Notes: generated by a model not told the origin, from the sequence alone. A DNA stretch of 64,000 nucleotides from Diphasiastrum complanatum (GCA_029204225.1 CM055113.1:29212303-29276302), one strand, 5' to 3'. Numbered from the stretch's first letter, positions 31,437 through 44,621 are shown. Numbers and translations are program-made.

Positions 31437-33245
31437 TCGATCCGAGCTCTCTTGTCTTTGCTAAAACCGATCAAAAGTTTTTAGCCATAGGAACTTGGTG
31501 CGACTGGATTCTGGTCACGGTGGCGCCGGGAGCAGCAGTGGCGCTGCTGGCGCCAGTGGCGCCGGAAGTAAAGATTGCATTGTAAAGCTAGCTTTACAAC
31601 AGGTAGTTCATATTGAAGTAGCAATTCATGCGAGTTCATCTTGACATGTGGGACAATATACCATATTGTATAAATTGAGGGCAAAACATTTTTGCATTCA
31701 TGATAATTACAGATGTGAGAAGGTTAACTAGATAGTCGTCATCATTGATTATCTTTCATGAACAACTCATTATTTTAGTGATATGCACCTATGTGTAGCT
31801 GGAGAACGCAAACATTACTACGTGGGACAGAAGTCTCATTCTGTAGTTTCATGTTAGTTATAGCAGGATATTGGAAGTAAACTTACATGAGGGTTTATGA
31901 ACAGAAAGAAAAGTTTATGACCATAGAAGTCATGTAAAATTATGATTGGAGGTTATTAGAATTTACTCTTTGAGTCTAGATTTTTTTCTTTTGATAATGG
32001 GGAATGGGTTTTTCATTAAAAGAAATTTGAGTAAAGGTTTGCTGTGGGTTGTGGAGATGGATAACTTGTCCAAAATATGTGTAAAGGTGGTTGGATCTGA
32101 AACTCCAAGCCGACCCTACTGGTTATCAATGATAGCTATTTCAACCGATTTAACACATCAAACTGTGCCCAACTTCCAGATCTATGAAGATTACTAATTG
32201 ATTGATTGATTGAGTGAGTAATCTATGAAGATTACTAATTGATTGATTGAGTGAGTGAGTGAGTATCCATGAGATGTGTGAAGATGACTTGGAGACTAGT
32301 TTGCTAAATGGTCTCCTGATCATCAGATAAGGCTCGTATATGACACCTGTTATAGATCACGAGTCACGCTGGTTTTACTCTATTTATTTAGACAATGGAC
32401 ACAAATTGTAGACACTCTCTTGTTTACGATCCATATTATGGTTTTGTTGAACAGGAGTTCGCTGGCCTGTTTTACAGAAGGCTTTTGCTTCTCCTAGCAT
32501 TTTTGGCTGAGATAGATTTTTATTGTTTAACTTTTGAGTTTTGGCCCATCCAAAGTCATCATCCAGCTTGCTACTGCATCTTGAAGCTTAGCTTCATCAT
32601 GTAAGGTTTTATGTTGATCATTGATCAACAGAGAAGAGTGTGAAGCGCATGCTGTGGGGTGTTGTTTAAGGTACATGTTGAAAATCTATTGAAAATAGAG
32701 CCAAAGAGAGGCACGGTGATAGCAGTGAAAAATGAGAAAATAACAGTACCTCCTGCATCAGGGGGAGTTAGGGAGACAACGTTTCTTGGCAGGCATCGTA
32801 ACCAGAAAAAAAATTGATCAAACTACTATCAAATATGAAAAATACCTTTTGAAAATAGAGCATCATTTGTTTTTCATTTTTAGTACAGGCTAGTCGTATT
32901 ATGGGCGTCAATAAGTTTAGTAGGTGAACATTTCTCAGAGTTAATTAGCAAAGCTCTCATACAGCTTTGCAGAATCCTGAAAACTTGAAGCATAGTTCAG
33001 TTGAGGAAAAAACTATCGCTGGCCATTAGTTATACAAGGAGTCGATCAATTTTCTAGATATAGAAGTATGCTGATCTTGAATCTCTTCTTTACAACGTTT
33101 TAGCCTGCATTGGTCATCTTCCAGCATAAGTCGAGGTACGAGTTTGCGGCTACTGAAAAGCTTGTTATCTTATAGCTCCAGTTGAACTAGGATTTCCCAT
33201 TACCTTGTTTTCTAGCAGTAAGTCTATTTTCCTATCGCCATCAAA
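31437..33245. other. Upstream region of the invertase gene
   Basis: No ORF worth calling. It holds a GC-rich run with repeated GGCGCC (31500-31565), a perfect 18-bp palindrome at 31581-31598 and a tandem duplication at 32180-32265. The invertase promoter must lie here or in the last few hundred bases; I do not see a convincing TATA box at a set distance. Confidence 0.5.
32180..32265. repeat. Tandem duplication with TTGA/GTGA microsatellite
   Basis: Two units of 41 and 45 bp both start ATCTATGAAGATTACTAATT and continue with TTGA and GTGA repeats of different number. Confidence 0.88.
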
Positions 33246-36200
33246 ATGGCACCCGTGATCATCAGTTTTGTAAGCGACATGGAAAGACAGAATTGCAGAG
33301 TGGCTGAAAATGAGGCAGGAAAGGTTCTTGAGGATGAAGGATATTATGTACAAATACCTGACAAGAAAGCTGATTACGCAGAGTTTGAAAATCCGGAGTT
33401 TAGAAGCCTAGGCAATTGCATCAGATTTCGCTCCATATTCCTCACAGCAATCTGCATTGCGTTGATAATGTGCCTCTCACTTTTAATATGTTTATCCCAA
33501 CCTGGTTTAGCACCTTCGAAAAGTGTCAAAGATACGGCGTGGAGCAAGCAATCGGCTAGCAAATTCCTTATGCCTTCTATAATTAAAGGAGAAAGCCTTC
33601 CAAGCTTTGCAGATGAGCGAACATCATTTCATTTCCAACCTGAGAGGAATTGGATGAACGGTACGCCTTCTCAAGTGACTTCACGTAGCTGTACGCTCTA
33701 ATGAACTCTTTCTCAACTACTTCTCGTCTCCAGTATAAACATTCATTTATCTGAGGACAATGTTTAGCGTGCTATTGTTATTAGCAATAGCGTTTATGTA
33801 GATCGTTTGAACTACGAAATCCAAGCCTGTGCAGATCGATTCCATAGGCTCTAGCGTGATACTTTATGAAGAACTTTTCTTGCTAGTAAATGTCATCTGT
33901 AAATTTGATTAAAACTCCAGCTTTTCAACATTGGCATGGCAGGCATCCGAATTCAAGCAAAACTACCTACCAGGTCGGCCTAAATTTGCTTACGTTTTAA
34001 AACATGTGTGAGCTCTAAATTTATCTCTGGTATCATACGCCTATTTTGTGGTCAAGACCATAATCAGTGACCAACGTTCTTTGAGTAAAAACTAAAAAAT
34101 CAATTTTGCAGAGTTATGTCTGCTTGAGACTAGATTTCCACCTATGACAACATCTACATGCCGATTTAGCTGTGATATATACACAAACATTGACAGGTTT
34201 TTCAATGACTGCGCCTTAATTAGGGAAAAGCCAATCTGTTGTCCGGTTGCGTAGCCTGACAACATTCATGCCATAGCCATAACGAAAGGGAAACTTTAAA
34301 TTCAAGTCTGTTCAAATTGATCTCATAAATTCCTGCTTGGTACTTTTATGCAGACTTTTTGATGTAGGCTTCATCTGTAACGACAGATTCCAAAAGACAT
34401 GTATACTGAATATACTTTTCAAAAACTATGGCAATTCTCTCGTTCTTCTGCACTATTGTTGTTCTAAAAATCAGCTAATCCTACAACAATGAACTCAATT
34501 TGCTGTAAAAACTGCTTTTTCTCCCAGCAAATTGTAAAAATGAGATAAAAAAAAACGTTTCTTTTTCGTTCCGCCAGATTTTTTTGTCAAAATTGACGTT
34601 CGTTCCGGAATTCCATTCGCGTTCCAGAACCGTGATGTTTCTATGATTTGGAATGAGTATGCAGTCTTTTGAAGTTCAGTAGAAATTGAAAACGCTTCTG
34701 ACAGATTTTGTCTTTCTTCCTAATGATTGCGCTGGTGGATGGTGCGGATGCTGAGCGGTTCCAGATCCAAATGGTTTGTTGCACTTCTAATCTAATATTC
34801 CTTTCATGCTTTTCAGTTTAGCATGAGACTCTGGGAGTGATCTAAATTGGAGCAGAATATTTCTCAAAATTAAGTGCTACTTATGAATGGGTATTATGCT
34901 TTTTCTCTAATCTTAATAATTGAGTCTTGACACCTATCCTGTCGTGCACAGTCTTTGTGTTTCCAGAAGTAGTAACATTTGATTAATGGCACTGTCAGGA
35001 CCTATGTTCTACAAGGGGTACTATCATTTTTTCTACCAGTACAATCCAGATGCTGCAGTCTGGGGTAATATCACTTGGGGCCATTCTGTGTCCACAGATT
35101 TGATCCACTGGCACCATTTAGAGTTAGCGCTGGTTCCAGATCAATGGTATGATGTAGAAGGTGTGTGGTCAGGTTCTGCCACCATATTGCCTGATGGCAA
35201 GCCGGTTATTCTTTATACAGGTTCATCAAATGAGTCACTACAATCACAAAACAAGGCTGTTCCTGAGGATTTATCTGACCCTCTGCTTCGGAAATGGGTG
35301 AAGGTCTCACAGAATCCAATGTTGGTCCCTCCTCCAGGTATTGGGCACACGGACTTCAGAGATCCAACAACTGCATGGTTGGAATCAGATGGGTTATGGC
35401 GAATCGCAATTGGCGCTAAGGAGGGCACTACAGGCCTTGCTTTAGTTTACAAAACTTCTGACTTCCTTAACTGGACTTTACAGAGGAGCTTTCTACATCA
35501 GATAGCTGGCACAGGAATGTGGGAATGTGTAGATTTTTATCCTGTTTCTCTTACTGGTACAAATGGCTTGGATACATCTAAAGTCCAAGGCAACCAGTTA
35601 GTGAAGCACGTTTTGAAGGCAAGCTTGGGTAGTAATAAGCACGACTATTACACCATAGGGACTTACTCAACAGATTTGAAAACCTTTGTAGCGGACGATC
35701 CAACTAGAGATGTTGGGCTTGGTCTGCGTTACGATTATGGAAAGTTCTATGCGTCCAAGACATTTTATGATCCTGCTCAGGAACGACGCATCTTATGGGG
35801 CTGGGCTAATGAATCTGATAGTCAGCTGGACGACATCAAAAAAGGCTGGGCATCTGTGCAGGTATACAAATCTTACCCTTTGGATTCAACAGCTCATTGT
35901 TAAAGAAGTAATTTTGGTCTAGATTGTCTTGTATTCAGCTAGCTACATGTGAATCTACCTCTGGTAACTACATGCATTGTTACTATTTTCTGATGGTTGA
36001 ATGTTTACTGGTCTAGACAATTCCTAGAACTTTGGTCCTTGACCACCACACTGGTTCGAACCTATTGCAATGGCCAATTTCTGAATTGGACTCATTACGA
36101 GGTGACAAGGTAGTAAAACAGGACATATTGCTTGATGGAGGAGCTATGTTAAAAGTAGATGGAGCTTCAGGGGCTCAGGTACACTTAACTTTTCTAAACA

Positions 36201-37647
36201 GTAGAATGCAGTCCTGTGCTTGATTTTCGAGCTTTCAAAGTACTGTGCATTGGAGCAGAAACCCAAATTGATCGTTTCAAGAAATTTGAGATTGCACGAG
36301 GCTATGAGATCATTCTAGAAAATTTAACGGAAACTGATCATGCAGCTCTGCCCTTAAGGTTGGATTTGTGTAAAATTCACACTCTTGTTATGCAAGATAA
36401 ATTTTACACTCTTATAGTCCAGGAGCCAGTCAAAACCTTCAGTAAGAGGTTTCCGTTACTTCTTGCAGCTTGACATTGAAGTTACCTTCAAGTATCCGGA
36501 TGTGCAAACACTGGATGTTCCTCTTGAGCAGAAAGAGTGTGTATGCAGCCAAGGAGGTGCAGCACAGAGGGGAGTATTTGGGCCTTTTGGGTTGCTTGTT
36601 CTGGCAGCAGATGATTTGGTGGAGCAGACTGCAGTTTACTTCTATCTCACTCTCAGACCAAATGGGAAGTGGATGACTACAGTGTGCAGTGATCAGAGCA
36701 GGTTATAGTTGATTCTAGTTTTTTATACTACAGGCCAATTTATTTGCTCTTAACAACTCAACTGCAACGTAACTTAACACAAAAAGGTTGGTTTCTATTT
36801 TTCCAGTCAAGAATTTAACTTTAATTGCCCAAGAAACAGCAAGCAGCCGCCATGTTGTTTAGGAAGAGGAGTGCCTAAGTGAATATTGCTGAACATGCAA
36901 ATGGGCTTAGATTCAGTGATACTTGTTTGCCCAAAAATTTATAGGGTACAATTAGCCCATATCACAGCGGCAGAACTGATATTGATCTATAGGATTCAGT
37001 TTGAAAGGGGAAATTTATAAGACATGCGAATGGCGCTAGGTTTCCTTAGAAATTTCTTTTCTGTCTTTCTCATTTCACATTTAACTTTGCACAATAAATT
37101 ATCTCCTTCGCACTTCACAACGCTTTCGCCTTTACTATAAAACTAGTGCAAGATGTTCAACGCTAACATAACTGGTAACTTCTATTGTTAAGCAAACTAA
37201 TCTACATAGTTCTGTAAACTTGCCATTTCTTGGATATTTACTATAGTCTAACTTGGGCTGAGCAATATCAGGTCCTCTTTGGCTAAAGGAATTGACAGGA
37301 CAGTGTATGGAACAAGTATCAACATAGCGCCAACAGAAAATTTTCTTTCACTCAGATTGATTGTAAGTCTCTGCATCTCAAAGCTAGAGCCATATCAGAT
37401 CTTGACTGTCGCATGCTCTTTCTTTTGGAAGGACACAAAACTTTGTGCGTCTGACCGCGAGAACATCTTTGTGCAGGTCGATCATTCTATAGTGGAAACG
37501 TTTGTACAGCAAGGTATAGCTTGCATCACCTCGCGGGTGTATCCTACATTAGCTGTTGAAAGAGATGCTCATGTCCTCCTCTTCAACAATGGAAGTGAAT
37601 CGATTGCTATGCATACCCTTGAAATTTGGCAAATGTCAAATGCCTAG
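33246..37647 (+). CDS. Acid beta-fructofuranosidase (vacuolar-type invertase, GH32)
   Basis: It hydrolyses sucrose to glucose and fructose. Exons I derive: 33246-33660, 34765-34773, 34999-35861, 36017-36178, 36469-36701, 37272-37362 and 37477-37647. They total 1944 nt, 647 residues, with GT-AG borders and a continuous frame. The N-terminus has a cytosolic stretch and one membrane segment (about 63-84, [20 protein letters not shown]), as in precursors sorted to the vacuole. GH32 motifs: WMNDPNG with nucleophile D139, FRDP with D263, and WECVDF with acid/base E317. The V in WECVDF is the vacuolar-type residue, where cell-wall enzymes have P. The C-terminal beta-sandwich follows (from about residue 420; VDHSIVETF). 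Length and seven-exon layout fit plant acid invertases. It is the only intact host gene in the window. Confidence 0.94.
34765..34773 (+). other. Nine-nucleotide mini-exon of the invertase gene
   Basis: ATCCAAATG is preceded by CCAG and followed by GTTTGT. With the last G of exon 1 and the first GA of exon 3 it encodes the D-P-N of WMNDPNG. Such a 9-nt exon is a hallmark of plant acid invertase genes. Confidence 0.93.
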
Positions 37648-40084
37648 CCAATCAATTTTCCGAGAAGAATATACTGTAACATACATTTGTAACGTAATGT
37701 AACATACGATTATGCCACTCTGAAAAATATCAGCACAATGGGAAGTACTTACAAGCTTGCAAGCACACGATTGATTGGAAGTGAGATCTCTTTCTGATGA
37801 TTGTTTTGGTGCAACACTTGCTCCGAGGAACATATGACACAAAATGTATAATCAACCCATCTGACCTTAACTGATGTGGAGCGTCAAGTCAGGCCATGCC
37901 ATTGTACATTGTAGAATTAATCTCATTTGTAACGGATATTCCCATTGGTAGAAACCTTATGGTGTACATTATTTTAAAATGACTTCATGCTTTTCAAGCT
38001 TCTCTTGACACACGATGAGATTGGAAACTCAAAATGAGCTTGTGTTCCTTATGAATTGGTCTACTTTGACTAGAGTTGTGATTGCATTTTGCATCCACCA
38101 AAGTGCAGCGTATAATCAAGACTGAAGCACCAATGATCTTTCAAACCTCAAGCTCATTTCTAGCTTGGACTAATGAATCTCTTGTACATAAATGAAGCTA
38201 GTGCAAAGTAGCAAGTGGTGCAACAACAAAATAACAGTTACTTTTGGTGCAACTACAAAAGATAAGTCTGGAGTCTTTCTTCTTTTAGGAATATATAAAA
38301 TTATGCTAACGTTTCCAATATATCCAATATATTGATACGTTTGTGAAATTGTCCCCAGCCCCTCATATCCTTAATGCTCTAATATGGTTTCCTTTCTAAT
38401 AATTTGTCGTCCTTAAAATGACGAATTATGGGAATATTCTAGCCCATCTCATAAGTGGAATCCATTATTAATATCACTCAAATGTTAGTAACCTGAAATA
38501 AATACTGGTCAAGTTTACATTCTATCAATTTAAGTCCATACTATAGGCCTCAACACCATAAATAGCATGGTGTAGAGAAAATTCTAGGCTATGAACCTAG
38601 CAAGTTTTATAGCTTAGCCTTAACAAGTAGTGTAGAGCATTCCATGAGCACAGAAGACTAAAATGCTCAAATAAAAGCATTTTCTCAACTACTAAATGGA
38701 TGCTCTGATGGTGCACATCTCAATATTAAAGTAAACAAAATGAAATCTTGAGTGGTTCTGCGAAAAATTGTCAATGTACTACTTGGATATTTTGGGCATT
38801 TTAGATGCCAAATTTTTAAATTAACTTGACATGGTTTTTTCACAGGTGTGAAGCCATATTAAAATATTATTTTTAGATGGTTCCAAGTACCTTTAGTTAT
38901 TTGGATACACAAATAGATAATTTTTTATGTACATTGACAATTTTGGCCAATCTAGCTAGTTTAGGTTACATGGTGACTATTTCAGAGTCTATGACTCTAG
39001 AGAGAGGAAAGAGAGTCATCACTCTGATTTATAAACATCGAAAGTAATGTTTGGAATGTTCGCAAAAGTATCTCGGCCTTGTCATTGATGGCATGGAACA
39101 GAAAAAGACGATGTTATCTCATTTCGTTAGAGTTCCAAAAAATCTGAATGAGGCTGATTTTATTCAAATTCATCTCATTGGAGCACTTGTGTTTAATGGC
39201 ACATTGGCGTCAAAATTATTTTTAACAATCCCAGTGTTCGAAATGATCCAATTTGACAATCACCATTGTATAGATTTGCGAATTTGGTGATAATCTTCCA
39301 GAAATACTCTATTTACAACTTGACAACACTGCTAGGGAAAATAAGAATCATACTATCCTTGCTTAATTGTCCATGCTGCTAGAGAAAAAAAATTTCAAAA
39401 AAATAAAAGTGGAATTTTTGTTGGTGCACCCATGGTCAAATTGATCAGATGTTTAGTTGTTTTTCCAAAAGACTGAGACACAAGAAGGCATTTTCTTTAC
39501 CAGTGCTTCAAAACATTGTCGATGAATCACATGTGCCAAAGCCAAATGTGTCGTTAATCAAATACACATGATTTTCATAATTATGTTAAGGCGTCCAATG
39601 AAATAGAGTGTCGTGTTGCCGCTATTAATGACATTAACTTTCAACATCAATTTAAAATCAAATGCAATGTCCAGTTCGTTTGCAATACCTGCAAAATAGT
39701 TTTGATATTGATGGAGTTGAATTAGAATTTGCGCCTTATTCTGAATTCAAATTTGTTCTTCGATGTCTTCTTCTTAGCAAATTTCTTCAAATAAAGAGCT
39801 TCCGATTATGGTGTCGAATGAGAAAATGAAGATCCATTTCTTCGGATCTCTTTTTGTAATAGCATAGATGAAACTCGTGCTAATGTAAGACCTTGCTAAA
39901 TAGAAATGATGATTACCCAATTTTCACAGGTGTCATGATGGCATTTGCATCGTTGATTTATGTGCCACTTGTAGACATTGCTCAAGAAGATTTTTGCCAA
40001 GTTGTTCAAGTGATTCAAAATGAAATCTATATCAACCATTTTGAATGAGATCAAAGTTGCAGAGTAGTTCCACATTACAAAAAG
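37648..40084. other. Downstream intergenic region
   Basis: AT-rich, with no ORF resembling a known protein. The ORF at 39051-39290 (79 codons) has no recognisable motif. The first 200 bp presumably hold the invertase 3' UTR. Confidence 0.5.
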
Positions 40085-40640
40085 ATTGAAAAAATGAAAT
40101 TCAATAGAACCTCATCGGAAAACCAATTGTTGCATATCATTTGGATGAATTCTAATTTAATGATATCCAGTTCTAAATCTATTTCTGTGAAGTATTTAGC
40201 TCCACCTAATCGATCTACCAAATCATCCATTCTGGGCAATAAATATTTATTTTCTATAGTTACTTTATTCAATCGTTTGTAAGCCTCACACATCCGGAAG
40301 CCTCCATCTTTCTTTGCATTCAGAAAAATAAGAGCACCCCAAGGTGATTTATTGGGCTATATGTGATCCATCTTAAGATGATTTTCAATTCGATTAGTAA
40401 TCTCTATCTTTTCTTTCTAATAAAAAAGAGTGGTCTAAAGGCAAGGTGACTACTTGGAATTAACTTAATCATGTGATCTATTGACCTACAAAGTGGTAAA
40501 CCATGAGCTAATTCAATTGGAAAAACATCTTTTAATTCATCCATTAGAGAAAATTTTAGCACAAAAGGGGCCTTTCAAAAAGATACTTTTTATTTTTTAT
40601 TTTTCTCAAAAGTTTCTTCCACATGGTCCAATCTAAATAC
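40085..40640 (-). pseudogene. Ty3/gypsy RT fragment
   Basis: The minus strand reads [40 protein letters not shown] and [18 protein letters not shown], the first third of a Ty3 RT, then decays before the catalytic motif. Truncated and dead. Confidence 0.82.
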
Positions 40641-40775
40641 TCAAATTTGAAATCTACGTAGCGTAGCTCCTTCAAATTGATTTTTTTTTTTTAAAAGTTG
40701 TAATTTTGCGTCGCGGGCAGCCCGTAAATAAGCCATTTTATCTGTAGTATAGTATGCAACTCAGCAAAAAAAAGA

Positions 40776-40940
40776 GTGTAACTTTTGAACGTCAACTTGG
40801 ATTGAGACGATTATGGTGCCATGAAAGCCATCGACGAGAGCTTTTCAACGACACCCAACGTGATCCAGTTCCGAGCTACGGTGAAGAAGTTATAGCCAGT
40901 CAAAGTTTTGGTCGGTCAACTCTTGGTCAACCCGATATCT
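40776..40940 (+). repeat. Dispersed repeat related to 57340-57500
   Basis: The segment containing CGACGAGAGCTTTTCAAC and GTTCCGAGCTACGGT is shared with 57340-57500. A diverged form of its core is the arm of the inverted repeat at 57593-58251. Family unknown. Confidence 0.7.
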
Positions 40941-40975
40941 CAATGAGTGTCCGGAACCAAACACAGTTGCTGAGT

Positions 40976-41337
40976 GATGTCTACTCCTGATGCTGACCAG
41001 TGGAAAGCAGCAATGGACACCGAATTTGATTCTTTGATGGAGAATCAAACATGGACACTCGTTGAGCTGTCAAAGGATCGAAAACCAATTCCATGCAAAT
41101 GGATATTCAAGGCAAAGTACAACTCTGAAGGAAGGCTAAATCGTTACAAGGCTAGGCTAGTTGCGAAAGGCTTTTCCCAGATTTCAGATCTGGATTATTC
41201 AGAGACCTTCAGCCAGTCATCAAACATGTGTCAATCTGCCTACTCCTCTCCTTTACAGCCATGACAGACCTTGAAGTCCATCAGATGGATGTCTAGACTT
41301 CTTTCCTCAATGGAACCATCGAAGAGGAAGTCTACAC
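40976..41337 (+). pseudogene. copia RT N-terminal fragment
   Basis: DADQWKAAMDTEFDSLMENQ, TWTLVELSKDRKPIPCKWIF and RYKARLVAKGFSQ form the start of copia RT. Stops and a frame change follow near 41260, then FLNGTIEEEVYT. It ends head-on against the minus-strand copia-B RT at about 41338. Confidence 0.85.
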
Positions 41338-41344
41338 AAGCTCC

Positions 41345-43806
41345 CAAGTATTGTTGGTGATCAATGTATCATACTCTTGCTTCATGGCATCATACCACTC
41401 CTTGGTATTGAGTGCCTCTTGTACATTCTTTGGCTCTTCATGAGAGACATAAAAAACATAATTAGTGGAATCAAGATCCACTTGTTTGCCTTTGTCAACA
41501 TATGAGAGCCTCTTAGGCTCGGATCTATTCTCATGGATCTTCTTGGTGAGAAAATCCGAGGAGAGTCTTATTTAAATCTCGACCCCATCACATCATAATT
41601 GTCTTCAAAATCAATAATAGGTGATGCATCCATAGACTTCTTGATCTCGGCCTCTTCAAAATGTGAGTGTTGATCTTCATGAAAGACAACATCTCTACTT
41701 TCAATAGCTTGAGAAGTAGAGAGTACAAAGACTCTATAGGCCTTCTTGGTGGATAAGTATCAACCATGATCCCTTTGCATGCACTAGGATCTTCCTTCTT
41801 CCTTGTTTCCAAGGGAATATGGGCAAAGCATATGCATCCAAAAACTCTAAGGTGATCAACCTTAGGCTTCTTCAAATATAAGATTTCATATGGTGACTTT
41901 CCTCCAAGAGCTATATGTGGGAGCCTATTGCAAAGATAATTTGCACAATTAATGGCTTCTCCCCAAAAATCTTTGGGCAAAGATGCCTCAATTCTCATAG
42001 ATTTTGCACATTCACATAGAGATCTATTCTTTCTCTCAGCCACTCCATTTTGAGATGGAGAGTAGGCACAAGAGAACTCTCTTTTGATGCCTTCAAGCTC
42101 ACAAAAATCATGAAATTTATTGGAGATATATTCACCACCTCCATCACATCTAAGAGCTTTAATCTTGAATGAGAATTGCTTCTCTACATAAGCTTTGAAA
42201 ATAAGGAAATGATCAAACACCATAGATTTAGAAGCAAGAAGATATATCCAAGTGAATCTCGTGAAATCATCAATGAAAGTAACAAAACAAGTGGCTTCTC
42301 CCTTGCTTATAGTTGATGAGAAATGCACATCCGAGTGGATTAACTCCAAAGGATGCTTGCTTTTGAAAGAAGATCTTGTAAATGGTTTTTTGTGAGATTT
42401 AGCAATATCACAAGCCTCACAAGGCTTGATCTTCTTGGAGAATGACTTTGGCATGCCAATAGCTTTGGCCTCTTTGATCATAGAGAGCATGGATTTGTAG
42501 TTGGGATGTCCCAACCTCCTATGCCATAATTCCTCCATAGAGAGCCTGTTCACAAGAGCAACATTACAAGCATTCACATACTCATTTGGATCTAGTATAT
42601 AGATGCCTCCAAATCTAGATCCTAATGCAAGTATCTCATCATTCTTCTTGATAGTGCAAGTCTCAACAATGAATTTTACATCAAGGCCATTATCAAGCAA
42701 TTGGCCAACACTAATAAGATTCTTAGTAATCTTAGGTACATAAAGAACTTTAGAGAGATAAAGAACTTTAGAGGATGCAAGCTTCAAGGGAGTGTTTCCT
42801 ATGCCTTCAATAGGACATTCAAAATCATTTGCAGTGTATATTGATTTCTTGACTCCATCATAAGGTGCAATAGAAGAGAAAGAGTCCTTGGAGCTACACG
42901 TATGTGAAAAGGCTCCACTATCAATATACCATAGGCCGTCCTTCTTGAAAGGAGCAGATGAGAAACTAGAGACCATAAGAGATCCCTCTCCATCACTTGC
43001 AATAGTGTCTTCCTTCTCATTGGTAATGTTGGCTTGCTTGAGTTGATTCTTCTTCTTGAAGCAATTGGTGGCATAATGGCCTTTCTTGCCACAATAGAAG
43101 CACTTGATCTTCTTCTTCTTGAGCTTGGATGATGAAGCATTAGAGGAATCATCTTCCTCCTCATCTTTGTCTTTGGTTTTGACTTTGTCCTTGCTTGAGG
43201 ATTGTTGATGTTGGTTCTTGCTCCTCCCTTTGTGCTTATCCTTGGCAAAGAGAGCTTTGCCATCATTATGACTGAGAGAAAGCTTGTCCATCCTCAAGAG
43301 CTTTACTCTTGTCTTGATTCTTCTGAAATTAGCACACTTTGGAGAGCCTCCAAACTTGGTAGCTCCTCCTTAATGGCATAGGATTGGACAAGGTTATCAA
43401 ATGCACTTCTCAAGCCATTGAGAATGACTTGGACTAGCTCGTTTTGATTGATGGAATCACCAATACAAGCAAGTTCTCTATGAATATCTTTTACTCTCAA
43501 AACATAACTAGATGCACTCTCATCACTCTTTTGGCTACTTTCAGATATTTGATTCCTAAGAGTGAGAAGCCTAGAGGTAATCTTAGCCTCATAGATAGTC
43601 TTGAGACAATCCCAAACTTCTTTGGCTGTTGTACAAGTACCTATCTCCCTCAATATCTCATTAGAGACATTCATCTTAATGTAGTGGAGAGCCATCCTAG
43701 CTCTCTTTTTGTATTTTTGAACCTCTTGAAGAACTTGTGGTTCTTCTTCAAGGCCAAGAACTATGTCCATCATGTCTTGAAAGATCAAGATGGACTCCAT
43801 CCTCAT
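41345..43806 (-). pseudogene. copia-B gag-protease-integrase-RT start
   Basis: Gag runs from about 43806 (MNVSNEILREIGTCTTAKEV, UBN2-type fold) to 43303, where a stop precedes the next open stretch. From 43297 come a CCHC knuckle (CFYCGKKGHYATNC), protease (WYIDSGAFSH), the pre-integrase finger (LWHRRLGHPNYKSM, CEACDIAK) and integrase with all three acidic residues (HSDVHF, RCDGGGEY, NGVAERKNRS). After ALGGKSPYEILYLKKPKVDH the frame shifts near 41770 and continues to EWYDAMKQEYDTLITNNT of RT. One stop and one or two frameshifts; otherwise well kept, so fairly young. A 16-bp direct duplication gives SSKVLYLSKVLYVPK at about 42741-42774. Confidence 0.88.
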
Positions 43807-44621
43807 TTTTCAAATTGAATAGTTTGAAGTGGACAATCTTTCACTTGGTTCCAACAAGGATGAACTCATTGAAGACATTTGAAGTGAAAAAAACTCAAAT
43901 GATGAACAATAAATGTTGCTATACACTCTCAATAGGATCCAATAATGGAGTACTATCTCCTCCTATGAAAGATCTTGCAACTGTTTGTGAATTGATTCTC
44001 ACTAGCTACTCAAATCTCTCTAAAACAAGATCTATTTCACATCAAATGATGGAGTATGGGCAAAGTCAGGATCAAACACTCTTAGCACGTGTGAAATACA
44101 CTAAGAAACCAAATTTGACTCAAATACAATGATATTTCATGAAACAAAATGACTAAGATCTCAAAACAGTGCCTAGATTACATATAGATGAGATTGGTGA
44201 GCATTCAACTGTGATTTCGGATCAACCAAGCAATCTCTTGACCAAAACAAATGTGTCCACCCAGGTATAGGTGCCCTACCTAACCCTCTTCAAAAGCTTA
44301 TAACTTTTGATTGGCTCAACCAAATGGAATGAAACTGATTGCATCAAAAACTAGACAAAAATAGCTTCAAAACAAGCTATCAAGCAAGATAAATGGATCA
44401 AGCATGAGAGAGAACTTCTAAAATGAAATTGGATGTTCCTCACACGTGTTTGAGCACCTGATTCCGTACAGTACCAGGTCAGACCCAATCAATGTCCTTT
44501 TGATCTCTTTTGATCCAAAATTGGACAAGATAGCTAGGAAAATGGATCTTGACAATTTCTAGCTCAAGATTGATGAATAGTTTTCACTTAAATGGATCAA
44601 AATGCATGGTAACTTTAGGTA
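43807..44621 (-). other. copia-B leader
   Basis: Non-coding; similar on the minus strand to the leader at 17108-17872. The plus-strand ORFs 43444-43818 and 43737-44132 are shadows. Confidence 0.7.

Noticed and set aside
31500-31565. GGCGCC-rich run as a primer-binding site or CpG island
   Set aside because: No LTR end abuts it and it is only about 65 bp long.
34986-35903. A self-standing 305-residue invertase starting at 34986
   Set aside because: That ATG is intronic; the frame begins at the acceptor at 34998, and the enzyme needs exons 1 and 2 for its nucleophile.
36216-36473. 85-codon ORF between invertase exons 4 and 5
   Set aside because: It lies within a 290-bp intron with clear borders and does not match GH32.
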